A program made the translations under genes and the position numbers. Positions 8,729 to 17,517 of a DNA stretch of 64,000 nucleotides are shown piece after piece. The first letter of the stretch is position 1; every line of letters starts with the position of its first letter. Source of the DNA: Thiotrichales bacterium (lineage in GTDB: Bacteria > Pseudomonadota > Gammaproteobacteria > Beggiatoales > Beggiatoaceae); the NCBI GenBank assembly GCA_016745035.1, contig JADGDE010000012.1, positions 62,171 to 126,170 on the forward strand, written 5' to 3'. Under the pieces are notes generated by a model. It saw only the letters and a program-made list of their open reading frames with translations. It made no database searches and was not told the origin of the DNA.

Positions 8729-10032
8729 AGGGGTTTATGCAAACGTTTACGCCGCTCGGCTTTCAAAAAAGCCACATAGGCAGGGTTATCACCAAAATAA
8801 GTTTCTAACTCGTCTAATTGTTGTTCTAAAGCTTGAATTTGTTCATCATCATAGCCAGCACCTTCATCCAATAAACGGTAATAGCTTTGTGCCGTTTCTA
8901 CTTGTTTTTGAAAAATGGCACTACGTTGCACACCTTCCAAGCCCATAATTTCCTCGGCAATGTCTTCAAGGCTACGCTCTGGGGTTAAGCTATGGCTTGG
9001 CGCTGAGAGGGTATTGTCTAAATCAATTAATTTTGCTTCTTTAACCGATTGAATAATAAAGGGGGAATGGGTGGAGACAATAAATTGCAATTGTGGAAAG
9101 GTCTGCTGTAAACGCGGTAAAAACTCACGTTGCCAACTGGGGTGTAAATGCAAATCGACCTCATCAATGAGGACAACGCCTTTACCCTCCAGCGGTGCTG
9201 TTTTCTCTGGGTTTGCCTCTGCCATACGCGAGGCAATATCCATCACCATTGCCAGCGTGGTGCGATAACCATCGCTTAATTGCTCAATGCGCAGCTCTGT
9301 GGTTTCTGTTTCTGATTTGTGCCAATCGACAATAATGCCAGCGGGGCTGCTGCTGCGTGGACTGGAAAAGCCGGGCATCATGTGACTGATAGCAAGGCGA
9401 ATCGCTCGCAACTCAGGCAATTCGACATCAAAAGAGCGTTGTTGTTTTTGTAGACGGTTTTCTTGGTCTTCTAAAAAATAAAAATATTCAACAAAGCGCT
9501 TAAAGTTGGTGCGGCTCTCTAAGGCATCTTTAAAGGTATCGAAGCGGGGAAAGGTTTGCGCAAAACTGCGCTTGCGTTGCGGCACAGAAAAAACACCCCG
9601 TCCCGTGCCGTAGTAAATAAATACGGGTAATTCAAAGGCTTGTTTGTCATTGTAAGCATTAATCCAGCTATCGACATAGGCATTGAGTTGTTTAAGACCT
9701 ATGCCTGTTGGAATTTGTTGCAAGGTTTTTTTGCTTTGGTCGCGTTTTTCGGTTTTATCCCAACAAAGCCCATCCTCGGTTTGACAATGAATGCGCATAT
9801 AAGCGGGTTTATCTCCCACAGTATTCACAAGAAAATCGGTTTTTTTCGGGTTTAAGCCACTGACACCGGGTAAGCGGGTCAAAAAAGCCCCTAAAGCAAT
9901 GGCTAAAGCATCTAAAACCGTGGATTTCCCTGCACCATTGCGGGCAATTAATAAGGTTAAGCGTTCATCAAAACTTAAGCTTAACGCATCAAAGCAGCGA
10001 AAGTTTGTTAAGGTCAGTTGTTTAATTTTCAT
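8725..10032 (-). CDS. ptuA: AAA/SMC-like ATPase, Septu PtuA-like
   Basis: Sensor/ATPase partner of the HNH nuclease. The N-terminus 'KIKQLTLTNFRCF' and Walker A 'NGAGKST' (about 32-38) are typical of the AAA15/RecF-like class. 'LSDGYRTTLAMV' resembles the ABC signature. Walker B 'VVLIDEVDLHLHP' is followed by 'STHSPFII', the switch histidine region. From the chosen start the protein has 435 residues, normal for PtuA. ATG 10032 begins at the conserved 'MKIKQL' sequence; an in-frame ATG at 10074 would add 14 residues and neither has a strong ribosome-binding site. No TOPRIM domain is present, which argues against OLD-type nucleases. Confidence 0.85.
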   Translation of the reverse strand: MKIKQLTLTNFRCFDALSLSFDERLTLLIARNGAGKSTVLDALAIALGAFLTRLPGVSGLNPKKTDFLVNTVGDKPAYMRIHCQTEDGLCWDKTEKRDQSKKTLQQIPTGIGLKQLNAYVDSWINAYNDKQAFELPVFIYYGTGRGVFSVPQRKRSFAQTFPRFDTFKDALESRTNFKRFVEYFYFLEDQENRLQKQQRSFDVELPELRAIRLAISHMMPGFSSPRSSSPAGIIVDWHKSETETTELRIEQLSDGYRTTLAMVMDIASRMAEANPEKTAPLEGKGVVLIDEVDLHLHPSWQREFLPRLQQTFPQLQFIVSTHSPFIIQSVKEAKLIDLDNTLSAPSHSLTPERSLEDIAEEIMGLEGVQRSAIFQKQVETAQSYYRLLDEGAGYDDEQIQALEQQLDELETYFGDNPAYVAFLKAERRKRLHKPL

Positions 10033-10213
10033 ACAAAGGCTGAGTCGAGTTAGCGCATGAAGGTTAGCAATCATACAACAAGCTGAGTCGTATCGTTAGG
10101 ATATTTTTGAGTTCCTCCAAACACTGGGTTAATCATATTATAATGCTCGGTTTTTCTCCTCGCTTGGCTAAGATAAAAAACAATGGAATAACTCCAAACA
10201 TAAAAGGATTTTT

Positions 10214-11134
10214 ATGCAGCATCGTATTTTCCCCCTCGCCCTATTGGGTTTATTTACCAATGTTGCGGCTATCGCTGCTGATACCATTACTTTGCCCCCC
10301 GTTAATTTGGGAAGCACCTCATTTTTAGATGGCATTGCCAAACCCGCATCACTTATCCAAGTGACAGGGGTTCATTTTGATGCCGATCGTTTAATGAATC
10401 ATCAAGGCAAGCAAATAGCTGGCGATAATCGAATGCAGGTATCGGCGCTCACGGTTCAATTGGCGCATATTTCTAAATATAAAATGTTGGGGGGCTATTA
10501 TGGCGCTGAGCTGATTGTGCCTGTGGCAGACATCGAGCCAGATACAGATATAGGCTTGACTCAAGGGGCATCAGGACTGGGCGATGTGCTATTTAGCCCT
10601 TTTCTCTTGCAATGGAATAATCAGCGTTTATTTGGAAAACCGCTATTTCATCGGCTGAATTTTTTATTTAGATTACCCACTGGCGATTATGATAAAAACC
10701 AGCGATTAAATGTTGGTAAAAATGCCTATAGCTTTAACCCTTATTATGCCGCGACGGTATCACTCACGCCGAAATGGTCAACAAGTTTTCGTTTTTATTA
10801 TCTTTGGAATGCCAAAAATAATGACCCTGCCCTCATCTATCAAGCAGACAATATCCAAGCGGGCAGCGCTTTTCATATGAATTATGCTTTTTCTTATCAG
10901 CTTAAAAAGAATTTGTACTTGGGCATTTCAGGCTATTATCTAAAGCAGCTACGTGATGACCATATTGGTGGACAACGAGTTGTCAATTCTCGTGAGTCTG
11001 TTTTTGCCATCGGCCCTGGGTTGGTTTATCGCGGTCGGGGAACAAAATTTAAGCTCAATGCGTATCTTGAATCAGGCGCAAAAAATCGCCCTGAAGGCTT
11101 GCGTTTGGTGATGGGGTATACCTGGTATTTTTAA
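10214..11134 (+). CDS. Outer-membrane beta-barrel protein, phenol-degradation MetA/SphA-like family
   Basis: 306 residues with a signal peptide (hydrophobic 'IFPLALLGLFTNVAAIAA', cleavage near 22). The rest is rich in alternating aromatic strands such as 'NPYYAATVSLTPKWSTSFRF' and ends in 'GYTWYF', with the terminal aromatic residue typical of outer-membrane barrels. Segments 'GLGDVLFSPFLLQW' and 'RLPTGDYD' are the usual signature of the MetA-pathway (PF13557-type) transporters, thought to be hydrophobic-compound channels. The substrate cannot be told. The gene stands alone; downstream are two MITE copies. AAAAGGA lies just before the ATG. Confidence 0.75.
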   Translation: MQHRIFPLALLGLFTNVAAIAADTITLPPVNLGSTSFLDGIAKPASLIQVTGVHFDADRLMNHQGKQIAGDNRMQVSALTVQLAHISKYKMLGGYYGAELIVPVADIEPDTDIGLTQGASGLGDVLFSPFLLQWNNQRLFGKPLFHRLNFLFRLPTGDYDKNQRLNVGKNAYSFNPYYAATVSLTPKWSTSFRFYYLWNAKNNDPALIYQADNIQAGSAFHMNYAFSYQLKKNLYLGISGYYLKQLRDDHIGGQRVVNSRESVFAIGPGLVYRGRGTKFKLNAYLESGAKNRPEGLRLVMGYTWYF

Positions 11135-11151
11135 AATGCCATGGTTAAATA

Positions 11152-11216
11152 GCTGATGTTACGCAGTGGAAAACCCACATAGTGTGACAAAAACGGGATT
11201 AGTGCGTAACATCAGT
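11152..11216 (+). mobile_element. MITE-like element, short copy (65 bp)
   Basis: Same terminal repeats as the 134-bp element (CTGATGTTACGCA and TGCGTAACATCAGT) with most of the interior missing. Perfect flanking direct repeat TTAAATA (11145-11151 and 11216-11222), which supports insertion as a unit. Confidence 0.8.
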
Positions 11217-11257
11217 TAAATAGTAGTGTCCCGACAAATACACGATCTTTTTACCTA

Positions 11258-11391
11258 ACTGATGTTACGCAAAGGCTTCTTTTTCTGCCTTAAGGGCAGA
11301 AAAAACCGCCATTGCTGCACGGCTAAACTTCACTAGGCAGGTGGAAAATCACACTATTGTGATAAAAACCGGCTTAGTGCGTCACATCAGC
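11258..11391 (+). mobile_element. MITE-like element, full copy B (134 bp)
   Basis: About 90 percent like the element at 5305-5438 by eye, same length and orientation. It is flanked by the perfect direct repeat TACCTA (11252-11257 and 11392-11397). The interior hairpin with CTTAAG is conserved. Non-coding. Confidence 0.85.
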
Positions 11392-11494
11392 TACCTAACT
11401 GACAAGCACACTCAGCCGTACAGGTTGCAAATTTATACCCATTTCAATATTAATCGCTCCGATTTTACGCGCCACTGGAGCGACGCAATAGGCA

Positions 11495-11516
11495 TTCCCA
11501 AGCTAGAGCTTGGGAA
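11495..11516. repeat. Perfect palindrome TTCCCAAGCT/AGCTTGGGAA in a convergent gap
   Basis: Ten-base arms with a two-base spacer, of the same family as the palindromes at 7989-8089. It lies between the outer-membrane protein gene and kdsC, which converge, about 30 bases past the kdsC stop. It may act as a bidirectional terminator or a dispersed REP. Confidence 0.7.
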
Positions 11517-11547
11517 CGAGTTGGAGTAGTAAAATCTAGGATTGGTA

Positions 11548-12090
11548 TTAAGCTGCCGCAAAGTTTTTCAGTTGCGCTTGCCATGTGCCTTGCGCTTGCA
11601 TGATCATTTCACACACATCACGCGCTGCGCCGCGCCCGCCATTGGCTGTGGTTACCCAATCGGAATGCTGTTTGGTTAAAGGGTGAGCATCGGCAGTTGC
11701 AATACTTAAACCAGCGGCATTGAGTACCGGAATATCAATAATATCATCGCCGACATAGGCGGTTTGATTCGGGTGCAAATGGTTTTGTTGGCATAGTTGC
11801 AAAAAGGCGGGGATTTTATCGGTTTGTCCCTGAAATACGTTTTTGGGGTCGAGTTTTAAGGAATTCATCCGGTGTTCAACCACACCCGAGGTTCTACCTG
11901 TAATCACACCGACTAAAATCCCGGTGTCTTGTAAAATCCGCATCCCTAGGCCATCACGAGAATTAAAGGCTTTATATTCTTCGCCGTGGTTATCAATAAA
12001 CAAACTACCATCGGTGAGTACACCATCCACATCAAAGATGACCATTTTGATTTGTTGCGCCTTGGCATTCACGTCGCTGGATACGGGCAT
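11548..12090 (-). CDS. kdsC: 3-deoxy-D-manno-octulosonate 8-phosphate phosphatase KdsC
   Basis: HAD-superfamily phosphatase releasing Kdo from Kdo-8-phosphate for lipid A-core synthesis. Motif I 'FDVDGVLTDG' has the nucleophile Asp20 and Asp22. 'GVITGRTS' gives motif II; a Lys-containing segment and 'AYVGDDIIDIPVL' give motifs III/IV. 'NGGRGAARDVCEMI' near the C-terminus is the conserved KdsC tail. The 180 residues match the cap-less KdsC type. Last gene of the minus-strand cluster, 26 bases after tonB. Other lipopolysaccharide genes (hldD, waaA) are in the window but in other units. Confidence 0.93.
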   Translation of the reverse strand: MPVSSDVNAKAQQIKMVIFDVDGVLTDGSLFIDNHGEEYKAFNSRDGLGMRILQDTGILVGVITGRTSGVVEHRMNSLKLDPKNVFQGQTDKIPAFLQLCQQNHLHPNQTAYVGDDIIDIPVLNAAGLSIATADAHPLTKQHSDWVTTANGGRGAARDVCEMIMQAQGTWQAQLKNFAAA

Positions 12091-12116
12091 GAGTTTATTC
12101 CTGTGAGTATGAGGGG

Positions 12117-13049
12117 TTAATGGTTGCTAAAACCACCATCGCTGTCAAATCGCCATGTGCGAATAATATGCAAAATACCATTTTCGCCTAGTTCGGCTTT
12201 TATGTCGTCGGTAAACACCGCATAGGGCGAGCCTAAGTTGGCAATTTTTATCGCGGCATCATTCAAAAAAGCATAGGGGGCAGGCTCGAGGATTTCAGTC
12301 GCTATCACTGTGCCATCAGCGCGAATCGAGACATCCATGATTAAGCTACCCGAACGGTTTTTCTTCCGTGCTTCGGTAGGAAAATGGTGTTGCCCTAGGC
12401 GCTCGACTTTGAGTCGCCAGGCATCCATATAGCTGGCATAGGCGTGGGCTTTGGTGCGGGCGCTAATGTATTTATGCGGGGGTTTGTCCTTAAATGATTG
12501 TAAGTTGGCATCCAATTCGGCTTGTAAACTCGCCACTTCACGCCGGGCATTTAAGATTAATTCCGAGGCACTGATTTTAGGAATATCCGGCGTGGTTTGT
12601 AAGTCTTTGCCCTCGGCTTTGGGTTTTTCTTTAGGTTTTTTTTCTGGTTTAGGTTCCACCACTTTGATTTTAGCTTTTTTAGTCGTCAGCTGAGTGGTGG
12701 TTTTCGGTTTTGGCGCAGCAGCAATATTCATCGGGCTAGCGGCGCTGGTGACATGCGGGACGGGGTCTGGAAATTCAGCATTGGTAGGGCTGCTGGCACG
12801 TTGGACTTCTTCGGAATTACCGCCGCCATCTTGGTTGGCTTGAGCTAGGTATTTTGCTTCCACCGGTTCGGATTCGGTTTTGGTTTGCACCAAGACCACA
12901 TCCATGCGGGTGTTGATGCGTTGACTGCTCTCGGGCAAGGTGAAGCCTAAGCCAAAAATAATAAACAAGTGCAACAGCAAGGCGATAAATAAGCTGACAT
13001 TTAAGCGTTCTTGCGGCTGTTCGAGCCAATCAGAGGGGGCTGTGTTCAT
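12117..13049 (-). CDS. TonB-family energy transducer
   Basis: Couples the proton-motive force to outer-membrane receptors. One N-terminal membrane anchor (about residues 19-37, 'LFIALLLHLFIIFGLGF') is followed by a long linker rich in Lys, Pro and Glu (about 110-150) and a helical stretch. The C-terminal TonB domain includes 'SGSLIMDVSIRADGTV', 'ILEPAPYAFLNDAAIKI' and 'ILHIIRTWRF'. The start overlaps the hemA stop (ATGA). No exbB/exbD is nearby. A TonB-dependent receptor gene is 23 kb away at 36089, a possible but unproven partner. Confidence 0.85.
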   Translation of the reverse strand: MNTAPSDWLEQPQERLNVSLFIALLLHLFIIFGLGFTLPESSQRINTRMDVVLVQTKTESEPVEAKYLAQANQDGGGNSEEVQRASSPTNAEFPDPVPHVTSAASPMNIAAAPKPKTTTQLTTKKAKIKVVEPKPEKKPKEKPKAEGKDLQTTPDIPKISASELILNARREVASLQAELDANLQSFKDKPPHKYISARTKAHAYASYMDAWRLKVERLGQHHFPTEARKKNRSGSLIMDVSIRADGTVIATEILEPAPYAFLNDAAIKIANLGSPYAVFTDDIKAELGENGILHIIRTWRFDSDGGFSNH

Positions 13050-14308
13050 GTGTCTAAATCAAACAGGCGCTTGGTGATGTCGATAAAGTTTTGATCGCCA
13101 TTGCTACCGGCTTCACGCAAACGGGTGCAAGGCGTGTGTAGCCATTGGTTGCTCATGCGATGAATAACAAAATCAATTACTTCCTCAGGCGATTTGCCAT
13201 TATTGAGTAATTGATTGGCTTTTTTGCGCAAAGGTTCGGCATTTTTCTGGGTATAGTCGCGCAAGGCGCAAATACTCTCGACTACCGCTCTGGATTTGAG
13301 CCAGTCAACAAAATGGCTGATTTCGGTGTCGATCATCTCCTCGGCCTGTTGCGCCGCCTCGGTGCGTGAGCGCAAATTCTCTTGAATCACATCATTTAAA
13401 TCATCAACACTATAGAGATAAATATCTTCTAGTTCTTCAACATCGGCGGCTATATCGCGTGGCACGGCTAAATCAATCAGCAACATGGGGCGGTGTTTGC
13501 GTTGCTGCATGGCGGCTTCGACCATGGCTTTGCTTAAAAGGGGTTCTGGGCTGGCAGTGGAGGCGATAACAATATCAGCTTCGCTTAAATGCTGTGGGAT
13601 TTCACTTAGGGTAATCGCATAACCATCGAGTTCGACCGCTAAATGCCGAGCGCGCTCTAGGGTACGGTTAGCAACCACCATGCGCCCAAGTTCGCTTTCG
13701 TGTAAATGCCTTGCAACCAATTCGATGGTTTCTCCTGCACCGAGTAACAAGGCGGTGTATTTATCGAACTTGCCAAAGACTTGTTGGGCTAAACGTACTG
13801 CGGCAAATGCCACTGATACCGGGCTAGAGCCGATCGCTGTATCAGTACGAATTTGTTTAGCAACCGAGAAACTGTGTTGAAATAATCGTTCCAGCAAAGT
13901 ATTCAGTGTCTTGGCATTTTGAGCATAACGGTAAGCGTCTTTGAGTTGCCCTAAAATTTGCGGCTCGCCTAATACCATCGAATCCAGCCCACAAGCGACG
14001 CGAAATAAGTGCCGAATGGCTTCATTTTCTCGATGACAATAGACACATTGCGCTAATTCTTCGCGCTGCATTTGCTGATATTCACTGATCCAATCAAGTA
14101 AATGCGCTTGCCCATCATAACCATCAGGGATGGCACAATAGAACTCGGTTCGATTACAGGTAGAGAGGAGCACCACTTCTTCAATGGCGCTGTGTTGACT
14201 GAGGTGGTGAAGTGCCAGTGGGACTTGCTCAGCATTAAAGCTAAGCTGTTCTCGCACCTCGACACTGGCAGTATTATGATTAATGCCTAACGCAAGCAGT
14301 TGGGTCAT
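13046..14308 (-). CDS. hemA: Glutamyl-tRNA reductase
   Basis: First committed enzyme of C5 tetrapyrrole synthesis, reducing glutamyl-tRNA(Glu) to glutamate-1-semialdehyde with NADPH. The N-terminus has '[17 protein letters not shown]' and the catalytic '[11 protein letters not shown]' with Cys51. '[22 protein letters not shown]' is the family signature; the nucleotide-binding '[17 protein letters not shown]' follows, then the dimerisation helix. Length 420 is normal. It starts within the end of dapE (ATGA overlap) and its stop overlaps the tonB start, so dapE-hemA-tonB are coupled. Confidence 0.97.
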   Translation of the reverse strand: MTQLLALGINHNTASVEVREQLSFNAEQVPLALHHLSQHSAIEEVVLLSTCNRTEFYCAIPDGYDGQAHLLDWISEYQQMQREELAQCVYCHRENEAIRHLFRVACGLDSMVLGEPQILGQLKDAYRYAQNAKTLNTLLERLFQHSFSVAKQIRTDTAIGSSPVSVAFAAVRLAQQVFGKFDKYTALLLGAGETIELVARHLHESELGRMVVANRTLERARHLAVELDGYAITLSEIPQHLSEADIVIASTASPEPLLSKAMVEAAMQQRKHRPMLLIDLAVPRDIAADVEELEDIYLYSVDDLNDVIQENLRSRTEAAQQAEEMIDTEISHFVDWLKSRAVVESICALRDYTQKNAEPLRKKANQLLNNGKSPEEVIDFVIHRMSNQWLHTPCTRLREAGSNGDQNFIDITKRLFDLDT

Positions 14309-15441
14309 GTTGTTGGTAATAAAAGCTGTTCAAGAATGCGTTGGTAGACGCTAGAGAGGGTGTCTAAATCAGCGATACTGACCCGTTCGTCTACCTTGTG
14401 AATGGTGGCATTTAATGGCCCGAGTTCCACCACTTGCGCGCCTGTGGGGGCAATAAAACGCCCGTCAGATGTGCCACCTGCGGTTGATAATTCGGTCGGG
14501 TAGCCACACACTTCTTGCACCGCAACTTGAATCGCATCGACCAATTCACCCGCCGCGGTTAAAAACGGCGCACCGGAATGGCTCCAGTCAATGTCGTAAT
14601 TCAATTTGTGTTGATCTAACAGGGCTAAAACCCGCTGTTGGATTTGGCTTTGATTGGTTTCGGTGCTATAGCGAAAATTAAACACGATTTTGACACTACC
14701 GGGAATCACATTGGTAGCGCCTGTGCCTGTCTCGATTTGCACCACTTGAAAGGTGGTCGCGGGGAAGAAGTCATTGCCTTGATCCCATTCGGTATTGACT
14801 AGCGTATCAAGGACAGGCGCTAAGCGGTGTACCGGATTTTCGGCTAAGTGTGGATAAGCCACATGCCCTTGAATGCCTTTAACGGTTAAATAGCCTGTTA
14901 AAGAGCCACGTCGTCCGTTTTTGACCACATCACCGACTTTATCGGTACTCGATGGCTCGCCGACCAAACACCAGTCGATTTTTTCGTTACGGGCTTCTAA
15001 GTGTTCGATAACTTTTACTGTGCCATCGGTAGCCGGGCCTTCTTCATCACTGGTAATTAAAAAACCCATGCTGCCAGTGTGATCTGGGTGTTCGGCAATA
15101 AAGCGCTCGCAAGCAGTGGTCATAGCAGCAATACTGCCTTTCATATCCGCTGTGCCACGGCCATATAAATAGCCATCGACACAGTTAGCGGCAAAAGGTG
15201 GCTGTTGCCAAGCCGCTTCAGGACCGGTGGGCACGACATCGGTATGCCCTGCAAAAACTAACAGCGGCGTTGTATCACCACGACGCGACCAAAGATTATC
15301 GACATCATTAAAACGCAGATGTTCATTATTAAAGCCTAAAGCACCTAAGCGATTTGCTAACAGTGCTTGGCAACCTTTATCCTCAGGGGTGATAGAGTCC
15401 CTTTGAATTAAATCAATAGCAAGATCTAAGGTCGCTGACAT
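14305..15441 (-). CDS. dapE: Succinyl-diaminopimelate desuccinylase
   Basis: M20-family di-zinc amidohydrolase making LL-diaminopimelate for lysine and peptidoglycan. Metal and catalytic motifs: '[10 protein letters not shown]' (His/Asp), '[10 protein letters not shown]' (bridging Asp), '[11 protein letters not shown]' (catalytic Glu pair), '[11 protein letters not shown]' and 'GGTSDGRFI'; a late His is in '[12 protein letters not shown]'. Length 378 fits DapE. Located three bases after the ppiC-like gene and overlapping hemA by four bases. Confidence 0.96.
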   Translation of the reverse strand: MSATLDLAIDLIQRDSITPEDKGCQALLANRLGALGFNNEHLRFNDVDNLWSRRGDTTPLLVFAGHTDVVPTGPEAAWQQPPFAANCVDGYLYGRGTADMKGSIAAMTTACERFIAEHPDHTGSMGFLITSDEEGPATDGTVKVIEHLEARNEKIDWCLVGEPSSTDKVGDVVKNGRRGSLTGYLTVKGIQGHVAYPHLAENPVHRLAPVLDTLVNTEWDQGNDFFPATTFQVVQIETGTGATNVIPGSVKIVFNFRYSTETNQSQIQQRVLALLDQHKLNYDIDWSHSGAPFLTAAGELVDAIQVAVQEVCGYPTELSTAGGTSDGRFIAPTGAQVVELGPLNATIHKVDERVSIADLDTLSSVYQRILEQLLLPTT

Positions 15442-15444
15442 GGG

Positions 15445-16281
15445 CTATTTCCCTGCGGCTGGGGTATCGTCGCCCAATTGCATGTCAATTTTGGCTTTAG
15501 CGCGCAATTCTTTGCTCCACCCGCCCATCAAATCATTTTGCAAGCTTTGACGTAAACGTTCTTTGACGCTGTCAAATTCAGGTAATTGCAAAGGACGGGT
15601 ATCTTCAAGCAAAATCACATGCCAACCAAATTTACTTTTCACTGGCGCATCGGAATATTTGCCTTTTTCTAAGGTTTCCAATGCGGCTGCAAATGGCTTG
15701 ACCATGTCACGCAAACCAAACCAGCCTAAAGAACCGCCTTGCTCAGCCGAACCTTTATCACCGGATTTTTCTTTTGCCAAGGCGGCAAAGTCTTTACCGG
15801 CTTTTAATTCTTCTAGCACGGCTTTGGCGCTGGCTTCATCTTCTAATAAAATGTGGCTAGCACTGTATTCGGTTGGCCATTCAGCTTTATTGGGTAATTC
15901 TTCGTACAGCTTGCGCACTTGCTCATCACTAACAGGGTTATCAGCCAAGTATTTACGCATCATGCCTTCGGTCAGCAAGTTATAACGCATGGTTTGCAAA
16001 CGGGCTTGATAAACGGGGTCTTTTTCAACATCCGATTTAAGCGCTTGCTGATATAACAATTCGCGGGCAATTAATTCCTCAGCGATGACTTTTTTGTCTA
16101 CTGGGGTTTTGCTTTGACGATTACGGGCAGAGGCGTAAGCATCATAATCCGCTTGAGTAATGGCTTCGCTATTGACGGTGATAATAGTTTTATCTGCGGC
16201 AGTTTTAGCGACATCATCAGCGGCAAAAACTAAAGGGCTGAGCGCTAAACTGGCAGCGATTACATAAGCTTTATATGTCAT
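15445..16281 (-). CDS. Periplasmic peptidyl-prolyl isomerase, parvulin (PpiC/SurA-like)
   Basis: Folding helper for exported proteins. A signal peptide (about residues 1-20, ending 'LSPLVFA') is followed by an N-terminal helical chaperone part ('KKVIAEELIARELLYQQALK'). The parvulin domain runs about 130-230, with 'YSASHILLEDEASAKAVLEEL', 'DKGSAEQGGSLGWFG' and 'SKFGWHVILLEDTRP'. ATG 16281 is chosen because GGAG lies nine bases upstream; an in-frame TTG at 16296 would place the ribosome-binding site inside the gene. Lies between bolA and dapE on the same strand. Confidence 0.92.
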   Translation of the reverse strand: MTYKAYVIAASLALSPLVFAADDVAKTAADKTIITVNSEAITQADYDAYASARNRQSKTPVDKKVIAEELIARELLYQQALKSDVEKDPVYQARLQTMRYNLLTEGMMRKYLADNPVSDEQVRKLYEELPNKAEWPTEYSASHILLEDEASAKAVLEELKAGKDFAALAKEKSGDKGSAEQGGSLGWFGLRDMVKPFAAALETLEKGKYSDAPVKSKFGWHVILLEDTRPLQLPEFDSVKERLRQSLQNDLMGGWSKELRAKAKIDMQLGDDTPAAGK

Positions 16282-16305
16282 TATTGATTTCTCCAAACGT
16301 CGGTT

Positions 16306-16563
16306 TTATTCTGGTTTTTTTACTTGAATACTGAGCGCGTGAACCGCGCTATCCATCAAATCTCCAGCGGCATCATACACCAAACGGTGTTGTTGGATCA
16401 GAGATTTATCCGCAAAAGCAGCGCACCTGATGACCACGGTATAATGTCCACCACCCTTAGCGCTGGCATGTCCTGCGTGTTGCGTACTTTGATCGCTGAT
16501 TTCCAATAGCGTTGGCGAAAGGGCAGTTTCTAAACGCTGACGTAATTCTGCAAGGGTATCCAT
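16306..16563 (-). CDS. bolA: BolA family protein
   Basis: Small (85 residues) BolA/IbaG-type protein, usually a partner of monothiol glutaredoxins in iron-sulfur trafficking or a transcriptional regulator. 'LEISDQSTQHAGHASAKGGG' is the conserved beta-turn with the His ligand candidate, and 'HYTVVIRCAAFADKSLIQQH' and 'VHALSIQVKKP' the rest of the fold. The ATG at 16563 is preceded by AAGGA at good spacing; a longer in-frame extension overlapping yciI lacks family similarity. 24 bases upstream of the ppiC-like gene. Confidence 0.92.
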   Translation of the reverse strand: MDTLAELRQRLETALSPTLLEISDQSTQHAGHASAKGGGHYTVVIRCAAFADKSLIQQHRLVYDAAGDLMDSAVHALSIQVKKPE

Positions 16564-16606
16564 GCTGAGTCCTTGAATTAAACGGTGATTAACAATACGA
16601 CGAAAT

Positions 16607-16906
16607 TTAGGGTAACACCTTTTTGAAAGGTTTGACCACGACTTTGGCATACACGCCAGCACTGATATACGGGTCTTGATCTGCCCATGCCTGTGCTGCT
16701 TCTAATGAGGTAAATTCAGCCACGACCAAACTGCCACTGAAGCCCGCACTGCCTGGGTCTTCGCTATCGATGCTGGGGTGAGGTCCGGCTAATATCAGCC
16801 GTCCTTCGCTTTTGAGTTGTTGTAAACGCTCAATATGTGCAGGACGCACCGTGAGGCGTTTTTCTAAACTGTTTTCGTAATCTTCACTGATGATGGCGTA
16901 GAGCAT
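16607..16906 (-). CDS. yciI: YciI family protein
   Basis: 99-residue YciI-like protein: '[18 protein letters not shown]' start, '[20 protein letters not shown]' with the conserved His, 'GPHPSID' and '[20 protein letters not shown]'. The family forms ferredoxin-like dimers of unsettled enzyme function. The His/Asp dyad of the family seems present (His in 'PAHIERL', Asp in 'ADQDPY'). The gene begins 43 bases inside the upstream HD gene. The neighbourhood yciB-yciI-bolA-ppiC is common in gammaproteobacteria. Confidence 0.92.
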   Translation of the reverse strand: MLYAIISEDYENSLEKRLTVRPAHIERLQQLKSEGRLILAGPHPSIDSEDPGSAGFSGSLVVAEFTSLEAAQAWADQDPYISAGVYAKVVVKPFKKVLP

Positions 16907-17511
16907 AAACTCTCCCTTGAAATATGTAATTCATCACAACTTTGCTTTAATACGGCTTCATAATGCGAAAATAAAGCTGCATTACAGGTTTTTATTTGCG
17001 CGCTGACTTGCATACTCCAACATAAATACGCCTGTTTACGCGCCAGATCCCAACCTTGTGGGCTTTCCTCAGCAGAGGCAATATCCTGAATATTACAAAT
17101 CTTATCAGCTAATTTTATTTGCTGAGCGCCAAGAGATAAACTCGCGGCTTTTTCAACTTGCAAGCGTTTGCGATCGGTGCTGCAAAGACGGGTATCGTCG
17201 CTGACTTCCTCAACAATATGAGTAATAGGCGCACCAAATAACGCGAGTAACTCTTCAACCTCTGTGTTAGTGTCCTCTAAGGTATCGTGCAAAATGGCAG
17301 CAATAAGAATATCGCTGTCATGCACAGAACCCACTTGCCACAACACTTGAGCGACTTGCAAAGGGTGGTTGATATAAGGGGTGGCAGCGATATTTTTGCG
17401 CCGTTGATGTTGGTGTTTATCAGCGGCAAAACAAACCGCTTGTAATAAACGCCCTTGATCAAAATCTGTCCCCAATAATTCAACTTGGAGTGGACTAAAA
17501 GGGTACATCAT
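16864..17511 (-). CDS. HD-domain protein, small (p)ppGpp hydrolase (MESH1-like)
   Basis: 215 residues resembling the hydrolase domain of SpoT alone. Metal-ligand pattern: His33 ('[11 protein letters not shown]'), 'TPYINHP' with His49, 'LHDTLEDT' with His75-Asp76 and Glu79-Asp80, and a late Asp/Asn in '[10 protein letters not shown]'. No synthetase, TGS or ACT domain follows, so it would be a stand-alone alarmone hydrolase; nucleotide specificity is inferred from family only. It starts six bases after the yciB stop and its last 43 bases overlap yciI. Confidence 0.8.
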   Translation of the reverse strand: MMYPFSPLQVELLGTDFDQGRLLQAVCFAADKHQHQRRKNIAATPYINHPLQVAQVLWQVGSVHDSDILIAAILHDTLEDTNTEVEELLALFGAPITHIVEEVSDDTRLCSTDRKRLQVEKAASLSLGAQQIKLADKICNIQDIASAEESPQGWDLARKQAYLCWSMQVSAQIKTCNAALFSHYEAVLKQSCDELHISRESLCSTPSSVKITKTV

Positions 17512-17517
17512 TTAGGC

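Noticed and set aside
8090-10213. Retron-associated Septu (reverse transcriptase plus ncRNA)
   Set aside because: No reverse transcriptase gene is near; the 140 bases upstream of the ATPase are too short for one.
11341-11529. 62-codon frame between the outer-membrane protein and kdsC genes
   Set aside because: It begins inside a MITE and runs through a palindrome; no family or start signal.
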